12,626 nucleotides of DNA from JBLHKS01 sp047620505. Its GTDB lineage: Bacteria; Verrucomicrobiota; Verrucomicrobiia; Verrucomicrobiales; DEV007. Below, piece by piece: positions 1 through 6,196 of this stretch; within the stretch, counting starts at the first letter, position 1, and each line of letters opens with the position of its first letter. The position numbers were made by a program, and so were the translations under genes. Location of the stretch: the NCBI GenBank assembly GCA_047620505.1, contig JBLHKS010000203.1, positions 1-12,626 on the forward strand, given 5' to 3'. A model generated the notes under the pieces. That model had not been told where the DNA came from. It saw only the letters and a program-made list of their open reading frames with translations, and made no database searches.

Positions 1-55
1 GCTCACGCCGCGCGCCTGGGCCGAACGACAGCGCGTCCTTCAACCGGCTGTTGCG

Positions 56-86
56 TAGACGTCGTAGGTCGGATCTACGACATCTA
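56..86. repeat. Palindromic repeat, 12-bp arms, at the broken 5' edge of the helicase gene
   Basis: The left arm TAGACGTCGTAG (56-67) and right arm CTACGACATCTA (75-86) are inverted copies with one mismatch, around a 7-base spacer. The inner seven pairs (GTCGTAG/CTACGAC) are perfect. The helicase frame is closed by TAG at 65-67, inside the left arm, and its first ATG starts on the last base of the right arm. The repeat therefore sits exactly where recognisable helicase coding sequence stops. It could be a REP-like dispersed palindrome or the end of an insertion; a copy count in the genome would decide. Confidence 0.5.
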
Positions 87-1159
87 TGACTCAGATTGTC
101 AAGGCGGTGCCCGGCGGTACGCTTACCAAACAACGGCGCAACCCTGCGGAAGCTGCCTACATCGCGCGGTTCGTGCTCGCTCTATTAGCGGAACAAACGA
201 ACAAGACCATTGGAATTGTAACCTTTTCCGAAGCTCAGCAGACAGAGATTGACGAGGCGCTGGATGCGTTGGCGGAAGATAATCCGGTTTTCGAAGATCT
301 CCTCAGCGCCGAGCGCAACCGGCAGGACGACAATCAGTGGCAGGGCCTCTTCGTGAAGAATCTGGAAAACGTGCAGGGCGACGAGCGCGACATCATCATC
401 CTGAGCATCTGTTATGGCTCCGGACCCAAGGGCGAGAAGATGCGAATGAACTTTGGTCCGATCAATCAAGCGGGTGGCGAGAAACGGCTCAACGTCATCT
501 TCTCGAGGGCCAGGCAACACATGGTCGTGGTGAGTTCGATCCGACACCAGGCGATCACCAACGACTGGAACGACGGAGCGCGTTGCCTCAAGCGCTTCCT
601 TGAATACGCTGCCGCGGTTTCAAGGAGTGACGATCCGGCCGCTGAACGGGCGCTGGAGTTTCAGGACGCGAACCGGCAGCCAACCGAGGTCCGCAGCACC
701 GTCGAGAGCATCGCCAAAGCTCTCCGGGAAAAAGGACATGAGGTAGAGATCAATGTGGGGCAGTCGAGATTTCGCGTCGACCTGGCAGTCCGCGCATCGA
801 CTGCTGGCGAACATATGGTGGCGGTGCTAGTTGATGGAGAAGAGCGTTTCCTCACAGGAGATGAGTTAGACCGTGCCATTTTACGTCCCGGAATCCTGTG
901 TCACTTTGGGTGGAGCGTCTGCCAGATACTCACCAAAGATTGGCATGAGAGATCCGACAAGGTTATCTCCAAGATCGAAGGTTTGTTGAGCGCTCCTACT
1001 CTCTCAAAAGCCCTACCTCAACCCGACGCGATTGAGCCCGCGCAAAAGGTTCGAGATCCATCTGCTAAGGAGACGAGCCCTAACCCGATTGCTGAAGATT
1101 CGCTGGTTTATCTCCGCAAGAGTAAGGAGGGCTGGTCTACAGCGAGCCGCATTCGGTGA
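86..1159 (+). CDS. C-terminal part of an SF1 (UPF1-like) helicase with a Vsr-like nuclease domain; 5'-truncated
   Basis: The 357-residue product matches only the C-terminal third of large SF1 helicase-nuclease proteins (the DUF4011/DUF3320-type group, usually well over 1,000 residues). Around residues 92-112, FVKNLENVQGDERDIIILS is motif V. Around 134-150, EKRLNVIFSRARQHMVVVSS is motif VI with the arginine finger. The upstream segment GGTLTKQRRNPAEA matches the linker before these motifs. Residues about 205-300 fit the MTES_1575/Vsr-like endonuclease fold: REKGHEVEINVGQSRFRVDLAV, then VLVDGEERF, then the closing FGWSVCQILTKDW. The Walker A and B motifs are missing, and TAG closes the frame at 65-67, so no active ATPase could be made from this piece. 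Such proteins often belong to defence or DNA-processing loci. No convincing ribosome site precedes the ATG. It is most likely a remnant, unless the rest lies upstream in another frame. Confidence 0.8.
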   Translation: MTQIVKAVPGGTLTKQRRNPAEAAYIARFVLALLAEQTNKTIGIVTFSEAQQTEIDEALDALAEDNPVFEDLLSAERNRQDDNQWQGLFVKNLENVQGDERDIIILSICYGSGPKGEKMRMNFGPINQAGGEKRLNVIFSRARQHMVVVSSIRHQAITNDWNDGARCLKRFLEYAAAVSRSDDPAAERALEFQDANRQPTEVRSTVESIAKALREKGHEVEINVGQSRFRVDLAVRASTAGEHMVAVLVDGEERFLTGDELDRAILRPGILCHFGWSVCQILTKDWHERSDKVISKIEGLLSAPTLSKALPQPDAIEPAQKVRDPSAKETSPNPIAEDSLVYLRKSKEGWSTASRIR

Positions 1160-1170
1160 TGTGAAATACC

Positions 1171-1198
1171 GGCCAGCCTAGCGGAGGAGGGCTGGGCC
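1171..1198. terminator. Hairpin between two convergent genes, possible bidirectional terminator
   Basis: GGCCAGCC (1171-1178) can pair with GGCTGGGCC (1190-1198) with one bulged G, over an 11-base loop. It lies in the 51-base gap between the helicase stop and the phosphoesterase stop, where transcripts from both strands converge. There is no T-tract on either strand, so intrinsic termination is only a guess. Confidence 0.35.
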
Positions 1199-1210
1199 GT
1201 GAAGGCTCGA

Positions 1211-2002
1211 TCAGGCTGGTGTTTCGATGTCTTTCAGGGAGAATAATCGTCGGGCTGAGTCGGCTGGCAATCCCGCATCGAGAATCGCCTTTGCGGCTTT
1301 TACGGCGTCATATTCTGTGCGCCGAAATTCAATCGTGCGCTGCTCTGGATCCCAGATCGTCCATGAGGCGCGTAGGTCAGCTTCGTCACGTGGCTGACCT
1401 ACCGAACCCACAGTTACCAAGCAACACGCTTCGTGCGGGACTAAGATTTGATTGGACTCGATCCATTCCGGGATCTCATCGGCGGCTTCATCAAAGAAGA
1501 GATCCTGCCGGTGGGTGTGTCCGAAAAAGCCTACTCCGAAATCCTTTTCTCGCAGGATATCCAAGTTAGGAGCCGCTACCGCATCGTCGAGGATATATGG
1601 CCAATCGTTGGGTTCTGCCAGGCTGGCGTGAGCGACGATGCCGCCTTTCATGCGCAGAAACCAGGGACGGGACCAAAGCCATTCGAGAGCTTCGGTCTCC
1701 ATTTCACGAACCGCATGGGCCGCCCCAGACCAGACGGGATTCGACTTCCAGCCGTCCGGCAGATGATCCTCGCCACGATCAAATACCAGCTTGGAGTAGG
1801 CGTCATGATTGCCGAGGACACAGTGACCTCCGAGGTTCCTGACCAGTTCCACGCACTCCCGCGGAGCGGCCCCGTAACCGACAAGGTCGCCGCCGAACAC
1901 GATCTCTTCAGCGCCTGAGGTCGCCACTTCCCTCAGTACCGCCTTCAAAGCATGGAGATTGCCGTGGATATCGGAGAGGATCGCGACCTTCGGCATGCGC
2001 AT
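1211..2002 (-). CDS. Calcineurin-like metallophosphoesterase
   Basis: This is a complete binuclear metallophosphoesterase of about 263 residues. From the chosen start, the metal ligands appear in canonical order: SDIHGN (D11, H13), FGGDLVGYG (D39), VLGNHD (N65, H66), VAHASL (H125) and FFGHTH (H162, H164). The tail GSVGQPRDEADLRASW is typical of the cytosolic family annotated as metallophosphoesterase or diadenosine-tetraphosphatase/Ser-Thr-phosphatase-like. The substrate cannot be told from the sequence. The frame is open to 2026, but an AGGTG (complement of 2012-2016) lies nine bases before the ATG at 2002, which favours that start; the ATG at 1996 is the next candidate. A TATACT on the coding strand (complement of 2005-2010) lies too close to the ATG for an ordinary leadered promoter. 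The gene faces the helicase remnant and is the last host gene before the attachment site. Confidence 0.9.
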   Translation of the reverse strand: MRMPKVAILSDIHGNLHALKAVLREVATSGAEEIVFGGDLVGYGAAPRECVELVRNLGGHCVLGNHDAYSKLVFDRGEDHLPDGWKSNPVWSGAAHAVREMETEALEWLWSRPWFLRMKGGIVAHASLAEPNDWPYILDDAVAAPNLDILREKDFGVGFFGHTHRQDLFFDEAADEIPEWIESNQILVPHEACCLVTVGSVGQPRDEADLRASWTIWDPEQRTIEFRRTEYDAVKAAKAILDAGLPADSARRLFSLKDIETPA

Positions 2003-2144
2003 GGAGTATAGCACCTGTGTCAACAACGATAGCCAGTCCCCTTGGACAAACCCCGGATGACACCGTTTGGCTCAAGAATAACTTTCTCAAGCTGTGGCGA
2101 TCGTGGTGTATGTGCCAAATCGTGACTTAAGAGGACCGATGGAA

Positions 2145-2164
2145 CTGCCCAGTTTCTGCCCAGT
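2145..2164. repeat. Short tandem direct repeat CTGCCCAGT x2
   Basis: CTGCCCAGT occurs at 2145-2153 and 2156-2164, two bases apart, in the non-coding gap between the phosphoesterase and the tRNA fragment. CTGCCCA is also the last seven bases of the tRNA-Tyr fragment on the opposite strand. Nothing else is evident between about 2027 and 2229. Confidence 0.4.
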
Positions 2165-2229
2165 CGGAGGGCGTCAACCAGTAGTAAAGGAACGCATCTG
2201 AAGTCGTAACTCCCTCAGGATGAAAAGAG

Positions 2230-2283
2230 TGGGCAGGAGAGGATTCGAACCTCTGAAGGCATAGCCAGCAGATTTACAGTCTG
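2230..2283 (-). tRNA. 3' half of tRNA-Tyr (GTA), attachment core of an integrated element
   Basis: Read on the minus strand, this gives an anticodon arm with loop CTGTAAA (GTA anticodon, complement of 2275-2277), and a long variable arm with a GGC-TAT-GCC hairpin as expected for class II tRNA-Tyr. A T-arm follows (AGAGG-TTCGAAT-CCTCT), then the acceptor strand CCTGCCC and discriminator A at 2230. CCA is not encoded. No D-arm or 5' acceptor strand follows: the outermost anticodon-stem pair is already a C-C mismatch at 2284. Similarity thus stops inside the anticodon stem, as expected for an integrase crossover core. It is not a functional tRNA by itself. The geometry predicts the intact tRNA-Tyr gene at the far right end of the element, also on the minus strand. 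Confidence 0.88.
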
Positions 2284-2288
2284 GTTAC

Positions 2289-2316
2289 TTGATGGTTCTG
2301 TCTGATCGGGTATGGT
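2289..2316 (+). promoter_or_regulatory. Possible integrase promoter embedded in 20-bp-spaced direct repeats
   Basis: TTGATG (2289-2294) and TATGGT (2311-2316) are separated by 16 bases and each matches sigma-70 consensus at four of six positions. Transcription would start near 2322-2325, downstream of the ATG at 2312, so it fits the ATG at 2381. The nine-base repeat GTCTGATCG occurs at 2300-2308 and 2320-2328, on both sides of the proposed -10 box. Confidence 0.3.
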
Positions 2317-2380
2317 CAAGTCTGATCGCGGAATAACCCTTGTTTTAAAGTCCCATTTCGTCAATGCTTGTTTCAGACCT

Positions 2381-3730
2381 ATGGCAGACCTTAGCGAAAA
2401 AAGTGGCCAAGAAGTGGCCAAGATTCAAAAGCCTCGTTCTCGGGGGCGAGATCAGGACTACTGGAAGGAACGCCTTTTCCACGCCAGCTATTCCCACGGC
2501 GGCCAGAAACGGGAAACCAAAGACTGGTGCATTCGAATCCAGCACGCCGGACACCGCGAGATTTTCAACCTGGGAACGCCGAACAAAGCGCCGGCGGCCA
2601 GCAGAGCGAAGCAACGGTATGATTTCCTCTTGGCTCATGGCTGGGAGGCGGCACGCGCGGAGTTTAAGCACGAGGCGGAGAAAGAGCGCGTGGCGGCCAA
2701 GAATGCGGCTCTCACGATCGGCCAATACATCGAACTGACGGAAGAGATCGCCACCGGACTCGGGGCCCGCACGATCCACACCTACGGCGCTTGTCTCCGC
2801 CGCCTCGTGGCCGACATGACCGGGCGACCGTTTCAACCAAAGGAAGCCGAGAAGTGGAAGGCAGCAATCGATCGGACACCGCTCGACAAGATCAGCGCAA
2901 CCGCCGTGGAGAAGTGGAAGGCCGCCCGCCTCAAGAAGTGTGACGGCAACCCGAAGAAAGAGGAGACGGCAAAAACGACGATGAACTCGATTCTTCGGCA
3001 ATGCCGCGCGCTCTTCGGCCGGAAGTTCGTTCCGAAGCTACGCGAGGACGGCGTTGTTCTACCTGATCCGTTGCCCTTCGCCAACGTCGATCTCTTCAAA
3101 GAGGACACGAGCGCCAAGTTTCGCCACACCGTCGATCCGGCAGCGCTCGTGCGAGCTGCTGCTGAGGAACTAGCCGCGCCTCAGCGGGACGATGAACCGC
3201 CCGAGGACTACGAAAACCGGAGCCAGAAGTTTCTCGCGTTTTTACTGTGCTTTGCTGCTGGTCTTCGAAAGCGCGAGGCTGACACCCTCGAATGGTCAGC
3301 GGTCGAATTCGAGAACGGGCTGATCAGAATTCAGAAGACGGAATTCTTCAAGCCCAAGACGAACGCCTCAGCTAAGCCCGTGACGCTGGACGCCGAAACC
3401 GTGGAGATGCTTCGCGGATTCCGCGCCCGCTATCCTGAGGACCGCTTTGTCCTTCGTTCCAAACTCATGCCGAAACCGAGCGCGGCTTACGCTTACTATC
3501 GGGCTGAGAAAACTTGGGTGGCGCTGGCAGATTGGTTGCGCGATCACGGTGTCGACGATGAAAAGCCGGTTCATCATCTGCGGAAGGCGATTACTGCGAT
3601 TGTGGCCAAGAAGTTCGGAATCTTCGCGGCTCAACGCCACGCCCGCCACACGACGCCGGCGGTAACGGCGCGGTTCTATTCGGACAGTGAAGAATCCGTG
3701 GCTCCAGGAATTGGGGACCTCTTTACCTGA
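2381..3730 (+). CDS. int: Tyrosine recombinase / phage-type integrase
   Basis: This site-specific recombinase should carry out integration and excision at the adjoining tRNA-Tyr core. From the ATG at 2381 it has 449 residues. The N-terminal segment (YWKERLFHASYSHGG...) is a family-specific arm/DNA-binding region, residues about 110-215 form the core-binding domain, and the catalytic domain follows. Catalytic residues are R296 (AAGLRKREADTL), H398 and R401 (HHLRK), a His in RHARHTT, and the nucleophile Y433 (TARFYSD). A frame-compatible ATG at 2312 would add 23 residues, but a promoter-like sequence overlaps that region and the conserved part begins after 2381. Neither start has a clear ribosome site. 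The gene starts 97 bases from the tRNA core, the usual place for int, and appears undamaged. The next gene starts right at its stop. Confidence 0.92.
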   Translation: MADLSEKSGQEVAKIQKPRSRGRDQDYWKERLFHASYSHGGQKRETKDWCIRIQHAGHREIFNLGTPNKAPAASRAKQRYDFLLAHGWEAARAEFKHEAEKERVAAKNAALTIGQYIELTEEIATGLGARTIHTYGACLRRLVADMTGRPFQPKEAEKWKAAIDRTPLDKISATAVEKWKAARLKKCDGNPKKEETAKTTMNSILRQCRALFGRKFVPKLREDGVVLPDPLPFANVDLFKEDTSAKFRHTVDPAALVRAAAEELAAPQRDDEPPEDYENRSQKFLAFLLCFAAGLRKREADTLEWSAVEFENGLIRIQKTEFFKPKTNASAKPVTLDAETVEMLRGFRARYPEDRFVLRSKLMPKPSAAYAYYRAEKTWVALADWLRDHGVDDEKPVHHLRKAITAIVAKKFGIFAAQRHARHTTPAVTARFYSDSEESVAPGIGDLFT

Positions 3731-3736
3731 GTGGCT

Positions 3737-4735
3737 ATGACGAAAAGGAAAAATAAATCCGAGATAGCAGACTACTCACCGCGAATTCTGACGAGCCGCA
3801 GTGGGGTAGCCAGACCAGTAACCCGTAACGAACTTGACCCGATTCGCAAGTGTCTCGGGGAGTTCTTTGGAACCGGAAACGAGGACCTTACGGACCAAGC
3901 GCTAGTCGCTTCAATTCAAGTCGAAGGGGGAGAGCACATCGAGATAAGGGAAATCGGGTTTCGAGGACTCTGGGACAGGCTCGTCCAAGAAATAGAAGCG
4001 CCGACCTCGATGTGGCGAGCGGTAGAAATTCGAAATGAAGACGGCAAGAAGCACTTCAAATTCGATAGACCAGTCCAATCGTCGTTCACTCTAGAACGTC
4101 TTACAGATGGACTGTCAACCTGGTCCAAACTCTCGATTCCAGTCTCCGAGGGTGATTCGCTCAAATTCAGAGCGAGCGACCTCTCCGAAGAACTTGACCA
4201 AATCGAAAGCGGTCTAGATTTTGATAACATCCCGGGGACCGTTTTTGAAGACAGCTTTTATTCACCAGATGAACTTGCAAGCAAAGGGGTTACGTCGTTC
4301 CAAGCTTGGGAGAAACATCTCGATGCCACCGAGAATGAAGAGCGTGTAAGGGCATGGGTGAAGACTGATGATGGCAAGGTCGTCGAAAACAATTTTCCCA
4401 ATTACGAGGATGCAAAACAATGGGTTGCGGATCGTGATGAAACGCAGAACGCCCAAGCAAGCGGAATCGAGAATCTGCAGCGAAAATTAGGGGCACCGTC
4501 CCATCCACTCAAGCTTGCCGCTTCTGAGGTTCTAGCGCGCTTGGCGACAGTGCGAGAGAAGCTTGGTGAGAGTTCGCCAAAGGGTTCGTTCTCGGACGGA
4601 CTAAAAGAAGGGCTTCAACTCGGCCTGAGTGTTGCTGAGTTTCAGAAGATTCGAGCAACGCCGCTGGGCACGTTTAAACACGACATGACCCAGAGAAAGG
4701 GAGCCGCCCATCCAAAGACGAAATCCGACGTTTAA
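3737..4735 (+). CDS. Hypothetical protein encoded directly downstream of the integrase
   Basis: I do not recognise this protein of about 332 residues. It is soluble and charged, with no signal peptide or membrane segment, a basic start (MTKRKNKSEIADYSPRI) and a basic end. Around residues 205-235, ERVRAWVKTDDGKVVENN followed by NYEDAKQWVADRDE looks like a small alpha/beta unit; residues about 245-332 look helical. A GTG at 3731 abuts the integrase stop and the ATG at 3737 is two codons later; the ATG was preferred, but neither has a good ribosome site. The tight junction implies co-transcription with int. The DNA is AT-richer than its neighbours, consistent with foreign origin. The frame stays open for 74 codons after its TAA (see 4736-4960), so the protein may once have been longer. 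A role in control or directionality of the element is only a guess from position. Confidence 0.65.
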   Translation: MTKRKNKSEIADYSPRILTSRSGVARPVTRNELDPIRKCLGEFFGTGNEDLTDQALVASIQVEGGEHIEIREIGFRGLWDRLVQEIEAPTSMWRAVEIRNEDGKKHFKFDRPVQSSFTLERLTDGLSTWSKLSIPVSEGDSLKFRASDLSEELDQIESGLDFDNIPGTVFEDSFYSPDELASKGVTSFQAWEKHLDATENEERVRAWVKTDDGKVVENNFPNYEDAKQWVADRDETQNAQASGIENLQRKLGAPSHPLKLAASEVLARLATVREKLGESSPKGSFSDGLKEGLQLGLSVAEFQKIRATPLGTFKHDMTQRKGAAHPKTKSDV

Positions 4736-4960
4736 AACCAATTAAATTACCTGCGAGAGTGGCTTTCCAGCGAAGATAATGCTCAAGGTAGCTGCGAAAG
4801 CATCTGCCGCCGCTACGAGTTGCATATATCTAAACAGAGCGGGCAGTTTACAATCGACGAGACAGGCGCTGTTAAACACCGTGACGACAAAAACCCCATC
4901 GCGCGGAGCACCCTGACCAGAAAACGAATTCCCGAGATCCGACAGAAACTCGGAATTTGA
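4736..4960 (+). pseudogene. In-frame coding-like extension after the stop of the preceding gene
   Basis: After the TAA at 4733-4735 the same frame stays open for 74 codons to TGA at 4958-4960. There is no ATG or GTG in frame; a lone TTG lies about 30 codons in. The translation is hydrophilic and protein-like: it starts NQLNYLREWLSSEDNAQG and ends STLTRKRIPEIRQKLGI, the latter resembling the recognition part of a DNA-binding segment. The likeliest reading is the C-terminal part of the preceding gene cut off by a nonsense mutation. Alternatives are stop-codon readthrough or chance. The open minus-strand frame over the same region (5104-4742) shares codon register with this one and is probably its shadow. 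Confidence 0.4.
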
Positions 4961-4969
4961 AGCTACTTT

Positions 4970-4995
4970 TTTCACCGAACTGGAGTTCGGTGAAA
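4970..4995. promoter_or_regulatory. Perfect 11-bp inverted repeat upstream of the excisionase-like gene
   Basis: TTTCACCGAAC (4970-4980) and GTTCGGTGAAA (4985-4995) are exact inverse complements around TGGA. No T-tract follows on either strand, so it does not look like a terminator. It lies about 80 bases before the excisionase-like ATG at 5073, a sensible operator position for an element-encoded regulator. A looser dyad (AATTC-C-CGAG / CTCGGAATT, about 4928-4957) lies just upstream. Confidence 0.5.
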
Positions 4996-5072
4996 GCAAG
5001 TGCTGGCAGCGGGTAGCACCGGCTATCAGGATGGGCTTAAAATGGGCAAACGAGTTCAAATCGACTCCGCCC

Positions 5073-5279
5073 ATGAAAAAGTATAAAAATGAAGATTCAG
5101 TCAATCTAGGGAGACAAGCCCTGTCGTATTCGGAATTCGCGGAACGCGAAGGAGTCTCCGTTCCGACGGCTCGCCGCTTTGTTCAACGGCATGGACTTCG
5201 CGTTCTACGGTTCTCTCAGACCTGCGTGAGAATCCCATTGTCTGAGATCGTTCGATTCGAACAGGAATCTCTTACCTGA
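5073..5279 (+). CDS. Excisionase / AlpA-like HTH DNA-binding protein
   Basis: This 68-residue protein has the layout of the helix-turn-helix HTH_17/Xis/AlpA (MerR-like) group. ALSYSEFAEREGVSVPTARRFV (residues 16-37) is the helix-turn-helix, and the GLRVLRFSQTCVRIPLSEIVRFEQ region (41-64) is the wing and closing helix. In integrative elements such proteins act as recombination directionality factors or activate excision and replication genes. The frame is open back to ATG 5031, but the conserved domain fits ATG 5073 and nothing family-like precedes it. Neither start has a Shine-Dalgarno site. The perfect dyad at 4970-4995 lies upstream and could be its own or a repressor's operator. The primase gene follows after 112 bases in the same direction. 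Confidence 0.72.
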   Translation: MKKYKNEDSVNLGRQALSYSEFAEREGVSVPTARRFVQRHGLRVLRFSQTCVRIPLSEIVRFEQESLT

Positions 5280-5391
5280 AACGACAATGACGCTTCCACC
5301 ATTTTTAAAAGCCGCACTGTCATGCCCTCCGACCGTAGGGGAGTGAGTTCACAACTGGATCTACAGGGTCGCCCGACATCTTCACACACAC

Positions 5392-5754
5392 ATGAGCGAG
5401 GAAGACATCTTCGAGTTGCTCAAGTTAACCATCGAGGACTGCGGCCGTGAAGTGCCTGATCGCGAGATCCGGGACGCCGTTCGGAATTCGAAAGAAACAG
5501 CCTGGGGCAAATCAAAGGATTGCCCCGGCGCACAAAAGAAGATGTGGCCGCAAGCGAACGAAGAACGGATTCGGCAAGTGACCCTGAAACACGGACTAGA
5601 TCAAGTTGAACTAAAAGCCCGCTCCCCGCATTCGACGTGGATGAAGCGTCGACGTTTGAGAACTGAATTTGTTCTAGATTCGCTCTTCCCGAAGGATTCT
5701 TGGATATGCAGCAGCGAAGAACATGGCGGATTTCGATACTCGTCGTCTGAGTGA
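5392..5754 (+). CDS. Primase-associated protein, N-terminal half (frameshifted)
   Basis: The 120-codon frame encodes the N-terminal part of the element's primase. VPDREIRDAVRNSKETAWG and the later LDSLFPKDSWIC are segments I recognise from full-length versions, in which an LFPxxxxLC-type motif is followed by FDTRRxxEW and IVPSPM. Here the frame drifts after WIC into CSSEEHGGFRYSSSE and stops, while the expected continuation AAAKNMADFDTRRLSEW lies in the +1 frame. One surplus base between about 5700 and 5715 explains this. The peptide alone lacks the catalytic motifs. The ATG has no Shine-Dalgarno site. It may be a sequencing error, a real lesion, or less likely a two-protein arrangement with the overlapping frame at 5723. 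Confidence 0.65.
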   Translation: MSEEDIFELLKLTIEDCGREVPDREIRDAVRNSKETAWGKSKDCPGAQKKMWPQANEERIRQVTLKHGLDQVELKARSPHSTWMKRRRLRTEFVLDSLFPKDSWICSSEEHGGFRYSSSE

Positions 5755-6196
5755 ATGGGAGAGCAGCGAACTTTCCGAACTCGAGTTGATTGTGCCCTCA
5801 CCGATGACGGGCCCTTTCGGCAAACGCAAGTCTGACGGAGAGTTGTCGAAGCACACCCTGGACAATACCGGACCAAGGAGGTTTCTGGTGATCGAGTTTG
5901 ATCAGGGAAGTCTGGACGAGCAAGCCGGCCTAATCTGGGAACTCGGAACGCGCGCGCCTCTCATCATGGTCGTTTTCTCCGGTTCAAAGTCTCTGCATGC
6001 TTGGTTCTCTTGTGCCGATGTGCCGGAGACTGAACTCCGAAAGTTTATGAACTACGCCGTCACGCTGGGTGCGGACAAGGCGACGTGGACGAGATCGCAG
6101 TTCGTTAGGATGCCGAACGCCCGACGATCCAATGGCAATCCGCAGGACGCTCTCTTTTTTAACCCAAACCTGATCAAAACATGCACGCAGAGCTAG
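5723..6196 (+). CDS. AEP-like primase, catalytic half (frameshifted from the preceding frame)
   Basis: This frame carries the archaeo-eukaryotic-type primase core that should make primers for replication of the element. FLVIEFDQG (residues about 53-61) supplies the acidic hhhDhD-like motif, and VVFSGSKSLHAWF (about 83-95) is the sxH motif. ATWTRSQFVRMPNARRSNG (about 119-137) matches the late motif that in related phage primases reads RLPG. The segment before the core, SELELIVPSPMTGPFG, is conserved with full-length relatives and continues the N-terminal half at 5392. The ATG at 5723 is therefore probably internal, not a true start. The frame ends at TAG 6194-6196, overlapping the helicase ATG by 16 bases, which suggests translational coupling. 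Confidence 0.75.
   Translation: MADFDTRRLSEWESSELSELELIVPSPMTGPFGKRKSDGELSKHTLDNTGPRRFLVIEFDQGSLDEQAGLIWELGTRAPLIMVVFSGSKSLHAWFSCADVPETELRKFMNYAVTLGADKATWTRSQFVRMPNARRSNGNPQDALFFNPNLIKTCTQS

Noticed and set aside
2000..2026. TTGACA and TATACT on the minus strand as a sigma-70 promoter of the phosphoesterase
   Set aside because: The two hexamers are only seven bases apart and the second nearly touches the start codon.
2345..3001. Long minus-strand open frame of 218 codons within the integrase gene
   Set aside because: It lies fully opposite a well-supported integrase and its translation resembles no family.
4970..4995. Intrinsic terminator after the post-integrase gene
   Set aside because: The stem is perfect, but the T-run precedes it on the plus strand and becomes A's on the minus strand.
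4742..5104. Minus-strand open frame of 120 codons between the hypothetical gene and the excisionase-like gene
   Set aside because: It overlaps the excisionase-like start, shares codon register with the plus-strand extension at 4736-4960, and its translation shows no domain; probably a shadow.
5740..5765. Programmed +1 frameshift at the stop of the first primase frame, as in prfB
   Set aside because: Family-typical sequence in the second frame begins well before the stop, so the frame change must occur upstream at about 5700-5715, where no slippery or release-factor-type site is seen.
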